From Pseudo-nitzschia pungens (Eukaryota; Bacillariophyta; Bacillariophyceae; Bacillariales; Bacillariaceae), in contig CM074761.1 of assembly GCA_037355855.1 (NCBI GenBank), forward strand, positions 3,243,346 through 3,307,345: a DNA stretch of 64,000 bases, read 5' to 3'. The notes beneath the pieces were generated by a model. It saw only the letters and a program-made list of their open reading frames with translations. It had not been told where the DNA came from and made no database searches. A program made the position numbers and the translations under genes. Of the stretch, positions 11,262 to 21,573 are shown in pieces; the stretch's first letter is position 1, and each line of letters starts with the position of its first letter.

Positions 11262-11789
11262 GTTGGTTGTAAACTTATAAGAGACTTTTCTGATTTTAGT
11301 CTTTTGTCTGCTCCAAGCGTGACGAGCATTCTGAATGTGACCACATATTGTCCAAGCCATCGGGGGACGAATAGAAAGATACTAGCTAGCACTGTTACCG
11401 TAATTGTCAATGGATTGGAAAAAATGTATTGATGATAGCGGTGGAGCGTTGGATATCACCCCGCGCGCTCGAAAGTGACAAACGCTACATTTTTAGCTTC
11501 CTAGTCCGAAGTAAAAGCGAAGATTTATCAATTCGCCAAGGTCTAAGGAAAATCCACGACCCAACCCTATCCGAAACACGTGCTTGTACCGTATGCAAAA
11601 TTGATTGCTTTAAGTAAACCTTACGTAACTTTACCGGACATTGATCTTCTTGTTACTCGTCCATATTAGATCAGTCGGACGACTATTGAATACTTCGAGT
11701 ACGATAGTGTAATGGTCCTCGCGGTGCTGGGGACGACGGTTCGTGTTTTTGTTTTCTTTTCCTTCAGAAGTTACACGAGACTGAAGAGG

Positions 11790-11960
11790 AATACTAGTAC
11801 TACTAGTAGTAGTGAGGCGTGGTGGTAGCTAGTAGTAGTAGTAATTACTACTCCTATCATTCACACCAGCAGTAGTACTACTAGTAGTAGTACTAGTAGT
11901 AGAGTAGTACTACTGAGAATTACACCACCAGCAGCAGTACTAGACGGCAAGTGAGCGTGC
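11790..11960. repeat. Palindromic (CTA)n/(TAG)n tracts
   Basis: Alternating blocks of ACTAGTACTACTAGTAGTAG and its permutations can each fold back on themselves. Similar tracts occur at about 12283-12310, 15596-15625, 15756-15788 and 33600-33630. Confidence 0.8.
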
Positions 11961-12924
11961 ACAACAGCAACCCCAGAGGTGCACCAGTAGTACTAGCTAC
12001 TTCTACTAATATATCCTCATTTATGTTGATTATTCACCTCCTCCAAGATGCTAGTAAGGTCCCTGTGCTAAGGTCCCTCCTGTGTAGGGAACTGTAGTAC
12101 CAGAGCAACAGGTCTAAGCCTCCAGCAATTGTCTACAAGATGCTAGGCTGTGTGCTGAGCAACAGGCTTAGCTTAGCAACAGGCTTAGCAACAAGTTGAT
12201 TCCAAGGTGTTATGGGGTGCTAACAGTCAAGTGACCTGGGTTCTCGAGTTGGATTTGCACCGCTAGTAGAACACACTGAAGTAGTACTAGTACTACTAGT
12301 AGTAGCACAGTGCTACAAGAAGGTTAAGGCGTACTTCGTATCTACTTCGTACTGTACTTGGTATGCTACCATGTTATTTGTTGGATATACAGAAATTCAA
12401 CAAATACTTCGTAATAGATGAAGAAACATTGACGAAGTTTTCTTTGCAATCCGCCAACAGACACTTGAGATCATGATTGGAGCGAGCAATACGGTGTGCA
12501 TCAGTGCCGTTGTAGGTCATTGAACCACGTTTCTTTTCTTCAGAAAACAATGAACTTTTTATTATGATGTAGTACGGCGGTATCGAACGTCTTCTGTAAC
12601 CTTAACTTGCTTCTACCGGTAGTACATTGTTTCGACAGATTTTTTTTGTGTTTTTCAACATGCGCCGTCTCTATTGGCTTCAATCAAAAAAGAGATACGG
12701 TAATGACAATAGTACGAACATGTTCCCTCCCTTGTTGCAAATTTCTACGTACCTTCGGCAGAAGCGAAATCAAGACTAAGGTTACTCGTACTCGTCCCCC
12801 CCCTACTGTACGTACCATTTACTGTATGGTACGGTACGTGGTACAGAACGGAAAGGTGGAGCACAAGACGCAGTTTTTTGGTGACGAAAGTTTGTTGGCA
12901 ACCATGCTGTCCAATGACACTAAG

Positions 12925-12957
12925 ACTTACTCGTAACTTACTCGTAACTTACTCGTA
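12925..12957 (+). repeat. 11-bp tandem triplication, unit ACTTACTCGTA
   Basis: Three perfect consecutive copies of ACTTACTCGTA in noncoding DNA. The core word TTACTCGTA recurs across the window's intergenic regions on both strands. Confidence 0.95.
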
Positions 12958-13678
12958 GAGTCCTTCCTAAATTGTTTCTTCCAGCTGTTGGATGTTCTCA
13001 TTCTGCTTTTCCATCCATGTCTCGAAAAATTATGTGTTGTGTGTCGTGCGCACGAATAATATTCAATATCCAAGAGGACCGAACCTTCAAAGAAGTGCAA
13101 GAAGAACTCGTCAGCTTCGTTCAGTGGATCGGAGAGGTTCTCTTTGTGACACAAAGATTCGAATTGTTGATGGGGAATCGCGCAGGACGGCGCGTGGAGA
13201 ATCAAGACGCACAACTAGAAAAAAGAAGTAATCGGACCGGTATTCCGTACCGTACTGAAATACTGTGCTAATCGATCAGTCCGTACTCGTACGGTACACG
13301 CAATCTACCGGTAGGAATGAACGCATCACTTTTAGCCGTGACACGCTTCCTACCGGAAAGGATGAGTAACTTAATCTTACTTGCAATCCTACGAGTAAAC
13401 CTTACTGGCCCTTGGAACCCGGTAGATGATGATTCTTTGCGTCGAAACAAGCAGAACAATGAAAACAGAACAAGGGAGCAGCGAGTCGAAGAATTTTGGA
13501 AAAACCGGCATCGTAACGAAAGCACTGTACAAAGTAATCTTATCGATCGATATCTCATCGTAGTTGAAACTAACCTTGACGTTTTCGTCATAGATTACAG
13601 TATTCCAATAAGTTACCATCCTTCGACAATAGCTTGGTTCCTGTTATAAGTCCAATTCTCCTAAAACACCAAAGCATC

Positions 13679-14894
13679 ATGCGCATCGCAGCAAAATCTT
13701 GCTATACCTCCGCGCTCGTATCCGCGATAGCTCTGGCGTTCATCGACTCGCCCAAAGCGGGCGCATTCGTATCGACTTCCCGGTCGGAGCGCACTCGTGA
13801 CATCCCTATCCAACACATCGACAGGACACGAACCGCGGCGACAATACCAAGGACTCGTACGTCGTTAAACACCGTCACACAACCCGTGAACAATCCACGA
13901 TTGGTCGACATCTTGGAGGACGAAAAGGGTCACATCAATCCTCAGCTCGCACAACTCATCTGGAAATGGGAAAAGCAACAACGATTGAATCTAGATTTGC
14001 CGGATTTCGAAAACTATTCCACGCGGACAGGCCTTCGTTGGGTTAAGGACATGGTAAAGAAGACACTCAGGGCTCTGAACGTTGTCGAGGCATCGGCGAC
14101 AACAGCGTCCCCTCACTACCAGCGTCGCAGTCTGCACGATGACCTGATCCAGGAGGGTGTCATCGGATTGATGCAGGCTCTCAAGACGTTCGAGCACCAA
14201 GCTCGTCCCAACGAATCGTTCGAATCATTTGCAAAGGCCCAGATTCAAATCGCTCTGGACGCATTCACTCTGGAACGAGCCAAGGTGATGGGAAACCCTA
14301 CCGGCACCGGCAAACCGCTCAGCATGGAAAGCACGGTAGAAATTGCCGACCCTCTGGAAACGGCTAGTTACTACTACAACCAGGATGAATGGGAGGTTCG
14401 CGAAGGCCTCGTTCTGGACAACGGGAAGACAGTCCAACGGGAACAGCTCGTGGAAGACTTTTTGGACGAGAGTCTACAATACGAGGGAGAAGACCTGATG
14501 TGGATACAATTCCCAATCGGTAGCTGCTCCTCTCCGTGATTCCATACCCGAATCCATCGACGACGGCCAGGATGGCATCATGGACAGTATTTTGATGGAA
14601 AACCAGGCCACGTCCCCCGACGACTTGGCCCTCAAAGACATGATCCTGTACAACGTCGACGACTTTTTGGGGAACAATCTAGACGACATTGAGTCGCAAA
14701 TCATACAGATGCGGTTTGGTTTGGATGACGGCACTCCCAAAACACAAAAGGAGATTGCGTACGAGTTGAACCTTACCATCCGAAAGGTGCGAAAACTACA
14801 AAAGGTGGCTCTCGGAAAACTGAGAGCGAGGTTTACCGAACGGTATATCAGTGACGATACGGGACACGAAGACTTTTGGGAAGACACCGTATAG
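13679..14894 (+). CDS. Plastid sigma-70-type RNA polymerase sigma factor (frame break)
   Basis: Directs the plastid-encoded bacterial-type RNA polymerase to promoters. The start at 13679 gives a hydrophobic leader (residues 7-22) ending near AGAF|VSTS. This looks like the bipartite plastid-targeting sequence of diatoms, with a phenylalanine at the presumed cleavage site. Region 2 (about 150-205) reads LHDDLIQEGVIGLMQALKTF followed by SFESFAKAQIQIALDAF. After the break, region 3/4 contains APLRDSIPES, then IIQMRFGLDDG and KEIAYELNLTIRKVRKLQ, a helix-turn-helix for the -35 element. The first part is open to a TGA at 14537 and the rest continues one base later from about 14499. One surplus base near GGT at 14519-14521 explains it. 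A 52-nt intron (14472-14523) is the alternative. Confidence 0.85.
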
Positions 14895-16563
14895 CTGTTT
14901 GTCTAACTCTGCTCTGCGTAGCAATCTCGAATGCAATGGAATGCAGTGACTTGGAGCAAGTGCGCAATCGCCGCAGTAATGTAAAAACGAAAAAAGTACC
15001 CAAACTACGGTACATTGAACAGTACGGAAGGAACGAAAAAGAAATCGCCTCCATGAATAGAATCCAATTTTTAACTTAAATACCCATTTTTCACTCGATC
15101 CCCTCTCGGTGTCTCGCTCTCTCGCACAATCCGTTCGTTACGACTTGTCGGAACCAAATCGAGCGACAAGAATGTAGCCCAATTGCGGAACGAAATGAAT
15201 CCGTACGTCTCTTGTCTGCGCTGGCTCTTACTTCTGTGGGTCAAATGGTTTCCGTGCAGTGCGTCGTGAAAGAACAGAAGTGCAGATGGGTTATTCTTTC
15301 TGTGTTTGCTACAGCTCTGTCGACGAAGGGAAGTGCCGTACACTTGAGATACAGCTTTTAAGCACGTGCCAAAACAGCACCGCAACAGCCAGTATACGAC
15401 TAGTAGTACTAGTACCAGTAGGTCTGAAAAACACAAACAGCTACAGGACATAGCTCACCTGTTGAGAATTACAAGTAGCAGCATGAAAATTGGGCCACCG
15501 CTGGCCGAGGACGAAAGAACTAATACTTGTACTAGTAGTACATTTTACGAAGTACAAAATAATAAACGAAGTGATAGTCGAAGTGTGCAGACAAAACAGT
15601 GAACTTAGTACTAGTAGTAGTAGTAGGAGTCCTCTGAGGGCAAAACTGAACATGGGTCCACTACAAGAACCAAACACCTACCTACTACAAAGTTTTCAAT
15701 GCTTTGGCACTGAGTGCGAAAGGAAGCCGCCGGTGTTGGTCGCTAGTGTTATTAGCTATTACTACTACTAGTAGTAGTAGTACTAGAAGTGATTGTGATT
15801 GTGATTGTTATTCTTCTTGTGTTTGAGTTGCTGGTAGGTTTGTTCTCACTTATCTCCTGTAGTTTCTTCCATACCCCTAGAGGAATAGTACCAGTATGTT
15901 GTACGCATACCACACCTGTTGTTATTGCTTCTGCCAGGGCAATGTTTTTTATCATTACCTGTGCAGTTGTTGTGGATAATGATGCTGATGTTTTCGTAGT
16001 TGATCAGGTAACGCCAAGATCACTCTGTCCTCCTTTTGAAACTACTTAGTGCTTTGTATGAAGTATGAGTGAGAGCTTTTTGAGAAGCAATAGTGACGAA
16101 TACGAAGTAGCCTTACGAAGTACAGTAGTTGGTAACAATTACAGTCCAAAGTAACATTATTTCGTACTTCGTATTGATTAACTTATTGTTTATGACTGTG
16201 CTTTTATAAGTAATATTATGATAACGAAGACTTTTGACACGTAAAATGTCTTTCCAATGCAGTTACTCGTAAGGGCCGTTCACAACCGTACCGGTACTCA
16301 AACTTGGAAAGGTAAGGTTACGGTACGGTATGTCTTCGATTAGCCGAAGGACCCGTTCGCAAGAACGAAAGATCGGTCCCAGACAAACAAAAACTGAAAT
16401 CCATGTCGGATGGTGAGAAACTTGAGAACGGCTGATCCGGCAAATACTGATCATAAACAGCAAATATTTGCACAAAAGCATCTTTCCTGACGAAAACGAA
16501 ACTAGCTTTCAAATTATTTTGCTTTTCTGAGAGAAAGTCAGTCAATCAACATCATAGCAAAAT
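14895..16563. other. Intergenic, no gene seen
   Basis: Contains TAG/CTA palindromic tracts (about 15596-15625 and 15756-15788) and AAGTAC/TACGAAGTA words. Open frames on both strands are short, low in complexity and unrecognised. Confidence 0.55.
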
Positions 16564-17125
16564 ATGGGGTAGGTGACATCACATTCTCTGTAAACCTGTG
16601 GTACGTTTGATTTCCTCTTCTTCTCATTAATCAGAGGGTGTTGATCCATCTTTGTCCGTGCCTGTCGTATTTTTTAGATGTTGTGCAAGCAGCACGAGTA
16701 CTGAGAAAGGTACACCGCCAGAACAAGTCACGAAAAAACCTACCACTGCGGGAGAGAAATCAGGGGGAAAGCCTGTGTCAGCTTCTAACGCAGATGGCGC
16801 GGCATCGGTCACAGCAAACACCCAGCCTGCGAAGGCAGTCGCCGATCCAGCTGCTATTGCTGCACCTGCTCCAGGTGTAAAACACGTACGTGCTGCATAC
16901 AAAGGAAAGGGTTGGGCACCTCCACAGAAAGAATGGGAATCAACCGAAAAAACAAAAGGTGATAAAACGAGGATTGAAATTGAAGACGAATGGGACGATG
17001 ACGGGAACCTGAGAAGAACGACTACAAAACACATCACAACACCTGACTGGAAGAAAAAAACTGAAACTACTGTTGAAATATTTTCGGCTGATGAAGCAGA
17101 GAAAATGGGGTTGGGAAGGAAGTAG
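16564..17125 (+). CDS. Small membrane-anchored protein with predicted N-myristoyl/palmitoyl motif
   Basis: The main frame at 16678-17125 has no plausible ATG of its own near its left end. An intron at 16569-16677 (GTAGGT...TTTTTTAG, 109 nt) joins it in phase to ATGGG at 16564. This gives 150 residues that begin MGCCASSTSTEKG. Gly2 followed by Cys3-Cys4 is the classic context for N-myristoylation plus palmitoylation, so the protein is predicted to sit on a cytoplasmic membrane face. The middle is Ala/Pro-rich and disordered. The C-terminus (about 90-150) is charged, with IEIEDEWDDDGNLRRTTTK and DWKKKTETTVEIF. Function unknown. The first coding exon would be only five bases long. Confidence 0.65.
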
Positions 17126-17442
17126 TATCGTGATTGAGAAGCACTCGTACTTACTGAAGCTGCAAGCTGCAAACGTTCTTCATGTTGCAGTTGTTCCTCT
17201 GGATAAGGAACTATGGTACAGACATACGACACCGTGGTAGAAATGGTGAACCTCTTCAATTTGTATTGAATCCAACGATATTTAATGTGATGTTTTTTGA
17301 GTAACATGTACCCGTTCAGCCATCATGTGCAGTCAAAGCGAGTACGTGTACCATCATTGTCAAGAATGATCGCGCAAATATTGAGAAGGTAACGTTACTT
17401 AAAAATTCGATTTTAACGTTAGAACCTAGATCATAGCTTTTA
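17126..17442. other. Short convergent intergenic region
   Basis: Lies between two convergent genes. No feature recognised beyond AT-rich sequence that may serve as 3' untranslated DNA for both. Confidence 0.4.
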
Positions 17443-19218
17443 TTACATGCTCCCGCCGTGGTGATACCGGCTTGGTGGATGATGATGGTGGTATCTCCTC
17501 ATCATACCTCCATCCATGTTATCATTGTGTCCTTCCATTGACCCCATATCGGGTGACCCACGTGAGCCGCCGTTTCGCGTCGGCGAATGTCGACCAGGAG
17601 GAGGCATGTGGTTGCCATTCATTCCCATCATCGGACCATGCATACGCATAGGTGGATAACGATCCATCTCGTATGGAGGCGGATGGGAGGAATTCGACAT
17701 TGGTCGACCAGAATTGTTTACGGGGACCATTCCTCCCACTGTGTTACCCATCGAATTGTTACCCATGGGGCTATCCATTGGGCCCATTGGGCCATTCATG
17801 TTGTCTCTCGTAGAGTGTGGCATCGAATGACTCATTGGGTGTCCCATCGGATGTCCCATTTGGTGTCCCGTATGGTTGCCCATTGAACTTCCCATCGGGC
17901 TATTTCTTTGGTTTCCCATAGGACTATTCATACCCATTGTGTTGCCCATGGATCCCCCCATGGCACCACCCATTGTCCCCATAGAATTTCCCACAGGCGG
18001 ACCCATAGGACTGTCCATCGTTCGCGGTGGCATGTGTCCTGGCCCCTCGTGACCTGAAAGTGACAACATATGTTGGAGAATATTTCTGCCCGAGTCTTCA
18101 GCGGCATTGGGATATTGCGCCATTCTACCACCGTAATATGATCGGTCTTCTGGCATGCTTCGCATATAATCAAGACCTGGCATCGATCGTCCGTCTCGGG
18201 CTAAGCGACTGAGAGCCATCTCCTCGTACATTTTCATCTGCATTCGGAATGCACTGTGCCTTTTCAAGAGCATTTCGCGATCCTCGTTAATAGTTTGTAT
18301 AAGAGAGTCTGTGTCGTCGTCGGAATCTTTCCCAGATCCTTTCTTTCCCTTCCGCGCCGCCAGGCTACTCGCAATGCTCTGTTTCTTTTTTTCCTCCCTC
18401 CATTCTGCAAGGAGTTCTGCATATTTTTCTTTCTCTTGTTTCGCTACCACCATGAACTCCTGTTTCTCTTCTTCCGGAAGCTTCTTCCACTTAGCACCTA
18501 TTATTCTTGCCATTTCCGCAAACCCAATCTTCCCGTGTGTTTTTCTGTGTACTCGCTTCTTTCCGTGTTCCTGATCTGTCTTTTCTGCAGCATCACCGAG
18601 CATGATGCCTCGTTCCCTTTTGAAGAAGAGGTTGTATGCAGACAAGGGACGAGGTGGTTTGTCGGCCGGTTTTTTCCACCGTTTTCTCGGTTTTTTCTTC
18701 GGCTCTTCGGCCTTTTCTGCAACAGCAGGATCCGCATTACTTGACTTCTCATCAGGGCTTGCGCTTTGTGCAGCTTGAGAAGCTTTAGTAGGATCAGTTG
18801 GGGTCGATGCATCTGTTTTTTGGGAAGAATTCTCAGCACCAGATTGTGATTCGGGGTCTGCATTTTCATTAATCGCCGTATCTCCTTCCGAATCGTTGTT
18901 TGAGTCCACATCAGCGTTGGTAGGTTGAACAGCCTCTTCGGTAGCAACAGCGGCTGCGGCCAACTTCGTCAAATCGTTTGATGGTGATATAGGGCCATTC
19001 TTAATCCCCTGTGTGCTATTTTTTGCCGCTATTTTCACGACATCAGTAGCAACTGCAATACTGCCGGGTTTCTCAATCTTCATTTCGGTATCGATATTAG
19101 GTTTCGTGTTACTGCTCCCAGGCAGTACCCCTTGCATACGATCCATAACCTCCCCCGACGCCAGACTATTCGAGAAAGGGTTTTTCGAAGTCTCCTGACT
19201 CGATGGTGAAACGTTCAT
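17443..19218 (-). CDS. HMG-box DNA-binding protein with Met/Gly-rich tail
   Basis: Probably an architectural chromatin or transcription factor in the nucleus, 591 residues. The N-terminal 165 residues are disordered and acidic/Ser-rich. A basic patch, KKKPRKRWKKPADK (174-187), precedes the HMG box (about 188-274), which has PPRPLSAYNLFFKRERG, then ARIIGAKWKKLPEEEKQEF and AEWREEKKK. About 20 residues rich in K, H and E are inserted between helices 1 and 2 (209-228). A coiled or helical stretch (MLLKRHSAFRMQMKMYEEMA) follows. The last 200 residues are Met-, Gly-, Pro- and His-rich, with repeated PMGN, MGHP and SMGN units ending in a His run. One uninterrupted frame; the start is well placed. 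Confidence 0.88.
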   Translation of the reverse strand: MNVSPSSQETSKNPFSNSLASGEVMDRMQGVLPGSSNTKPNIDTEMKIEKPGSIAVATDVVKIAAKNSTQGIKNGPISPSNDLTKLAAAAVATEEAVQPTNADVDSNNDSEGDTAINENADPESQSGAENSSQKTDASTPTDPTKASQAAQSASPDEKSSNADPAVAEKAEEPKKKPRKRWKKPADKPPRPLSAYNLFFKRERGIMLGDAAEKTDQEHGKKRVHRKTHGKIGFAEMARIIGAKWKKLPEEEKQEFMVVAKQEKEKYAELLAEWREEKKKQSIASSLAARKGKKGSGKDSDDDTDSLIQTINEDREMLLKRHSAFRMQMKMYEEMALSRLARDGRSMPGLDYMRSMPEDRSYYGGRMAQYPNAAEDSGRNILQHMLSLSGHEGPGHMPPRTMDSPMGPPVGNSMGTMGGAMGGSMGNTMGMNSPMGNQRNSPMGSSMGNHTGHQMGHPMGHPMSHSMPHSTRDNMNGPMGPMDSPMGNNSMGNTVGGMVPVNNSGRPMSNSSHPPPYEMDRYPPMRMHGPMMGMNGNHMPPPGRHSPTRNGGSRGSPDMGSMEGHNDNMDGGMMRRYHHHHPPSRYHHGGSM

Positions 19219-20841
19219 GGTTTCTAAATACTCTCCGTCGACGGTAGAAGTAGTAATGATGCGATGGCGGCACTCTTCTTGGGCTTTGTTTTGAACGAAC
19301 TCAAACGAAGGTCTGGTACTGTCGCCAATAAATTCAACTCCTTGTGAATTGTTTCAAACAACAAGTATTCGAAAAAAATGTGAGTAATTACTGCCAGAGA
19401 AACACAAGGATTATGCGGTTGGGTTGTAATTAACCATCGTTGTCATAATTATTGTTGCAAGACGGGACGCTTTGATGGATACAAACAGAAACAAATAGCT
19501 GTATGTGATGCAACACTTGTTAAAATTCACACAAACATTACTGTAATTTCGAAATGATTGGATAAAAAAGTTAGAATATACGCCTTAACGCACGCGCGAA
19601 TGTGCAACAAGGTATGACACATGAATACATTAAATACACTTAAGCAAGTCATCTCCAAAGAAAAATCTGTCAGTATTTTAGCGATCCCAGGAATATTCAT
19701 TTGGGGACAACGGCTCAAAATAATTGAAGGAATCCGATAATTGTAACTTTATGCCAAGTGCAGTGACCCGATGAAAGTTCTCTTGCTTCGAATATATTCG
19801 AAACGGATACGAATCATTAATACATATCTAAAGCAAGGTATCAAAGTGTGCACCTCCCTTAGATCGAACGTTATTTCGAAAGAATGGGAAGGGTAGAAGC
19901 GGAGTCTACCGAGACAAGTGATGCAATCGCTTCTACACTACGCGGCAGAGGATAAATATCGAAATAAATATTCTAACATTTAAAAATCTGCGAACTCCAA
20001 CACCGGTCTGTAACTTTCATGTTACTACTCTATAGATTTGCTGTCATGGGAAAGGGGGGAAATGTGATTGCTTTGACATGCAGCGCGCATTGTCACACAT
20101 TCTAAGCTTGCTTGGTAATGCTGATAGCTAAGCTAGTGACTTGCGGAAGGCATTGGCACGTGTGATCTGTACTTTCACCCATCAGTCAGAATTAGGAAAA
20201 TGGAGCAGAAACATCGTCCTTATCGCTTACTACTCAGCGCTATACTGTATTCAAAGCACACCGATTGCACCATATTCGACAGGCACTTGGAGGATGGAAT
20301 AAATGTTTCTTGCATATGCAATCAATTCCCTTCCTGCTTTAGTGAGTTCACCTTCAAATCACTTCAGAGGTATATGCAGTATTTCAAAGTTGTTCGATAG
20401 CCCGCTACAACAGGGCTTCACCCTCATGTTTACACCTCCTTTTTTGCTGCTGTTTACAGGGTCAGATACCTCAATGGCGATTCATTCTGTAACGCAATTT
20501 TCAACCAGAATGAAGGTTAGTATTACAGTTGACATAACTCACGCTTTGTTCAATCTTTACAACCACCATAGTACGCCACATTGGCCTTAGTCTATTTCTG
20601 TGTTTTGATTTTGCAACAGCAGCGTTCGCATATCAATGGTTTTTGCTTCAGAAAATAATATTTTAATGAAGGCGGAAAACGATAATATGCCTGAAAAACA
20701 GTTAAGATTGTATGGATTCATTCTCTCGTAAGGTTTTCTTCCCTCAATCGCTTCACAGAAATTGCAATGAAGTGGCAAAATGATGGGACCATGATCAATT
20801 TCACTATTTTAATGAAGCCGCTACCTGGAGGAATCAAAGCT
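19219..20841. other. Intergenic, no gene seen
   Basis: AT-richer than the genes, with only short unrecognised open frames. It probably holds the promoter of the leftward HMG-box gene next to 19219. Confidence 0.45.
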
Positions 20842-21573
20842 CTACTTTTTTCCGCGAGGTGCGTTTTGCTGAGTTTTCTGCTTGTTTTTGTTCCTTCGCA
20901 TTGCAACATTTGGGACGTTCGTAGTTGATCCTCGTGATGGCTTGTTGGTCCCTTCTGATGGGCCGTATCGTCTATTATTTCTAGGATAGTTTGGGTTGGA
21001 AGGAGAAATATATTCCTTGTGTTTCCATGATGCAATAGTACCGTTTCGACGTTTTGTCTTCACAATCGTTGTGCGCTCCAAAACCCCGTTAACGTCGTAG
21101 TGATCTTTGATTGTTTCGGTAGTTTCTGTCTTTCTTTCGTTCTTTGCCTTCTTTCGCTGTTTTTTCGTATTTCGGAAGAGCATTCTGCGCCATGAAAACG
21201 TTGGTGGAGGTAAATTCTCATAACTGGCAGGGTGCTTTTGCTTCTTAGCTTTTGGAGAAGCCTTCGATGTTTCTTTAGGTACGTGCAGTGATGTTGAGAG
21301 CTTAGAATTCCTCTTTCGTTCGTGATGATCTGATTTTGCACTGCAGTGGTCATCGGCATCAGCCTCTGTGAAACTGCTTGTCTCTGTTTTTAACGTAACA
21401 CAGGAAGTGTTGATCGATTTTCGTCTCCTGGCTGCTTCTCTTGGCGGACACACGACTTTCCGAGGAACCGATTGGTCAATATCATCGTTATCTTCAAGTA
21501 TTGGAACTGAGATCACAATACCTGTCAACGTTCTTGTACTTGAATTCATTTTAGGGCTAGAGAAAGACGACAT
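20842..21573 (-). CDS. Basic hypothetical protein, 243 aa
   Basis: I do not recognise the family. The protein is strongly basic and Ser/Thr/Lys-rich, with several candidate nuclear localisation clusters (REAARRRKS, KKQRKKAKNERK, RRNKNKQ). It has no signal peptide or membrane segment. Residues about 150-180 contain ETIKDHYDVNGVLERTTIVK. This resembles the C-terminal segment of the acylated small protein at 16564-17125, sharing the pattern I-x-D-x-aromatic-D-x-x-G-x-L-x-R-T-T. Nuclear or RNA/DNA-associated use is a guess from composition only. A single clean frame of this length in AT-rich surroundings supports a real gene. Confidence 0.55.
   Translation of the reverse strand: MSSFSSPKMNSSTRTLTGIVISVPILEDNDDIDQSVPRKVVCPPREAARRRKSINTSCVTLKTETSSFTEADADDHCSAKSDHHERKRNSKLSTSLHVPKETSKASPKAKKQKHPASYENLPPPTFSWRRMLFRNTKKQRKKAKNERKTETTETIKDHYDVNGVLERTTIVKTKRRNGTIASWKHKEYISPSNPNYPRNNRRYGPSEGTNKPSRGSTTNVPNVAMRRNKNKQKTQQNAPRGKK

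Larger units (their letters stand above)
11262..13678. other. Intergenic, about 2.4 kb, no gene seen
   Basis: Open frames here (for example 12607-12936 and 13317-13649 on plus) lack recognisable motifs and have skewed composition. The stretch is rich in CTA/TAG trinucleotide palindromes (11790-11960, 12283-12310), and a perfect 11-bp triplication lies at 12925-12957. Confidence 0.55.
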
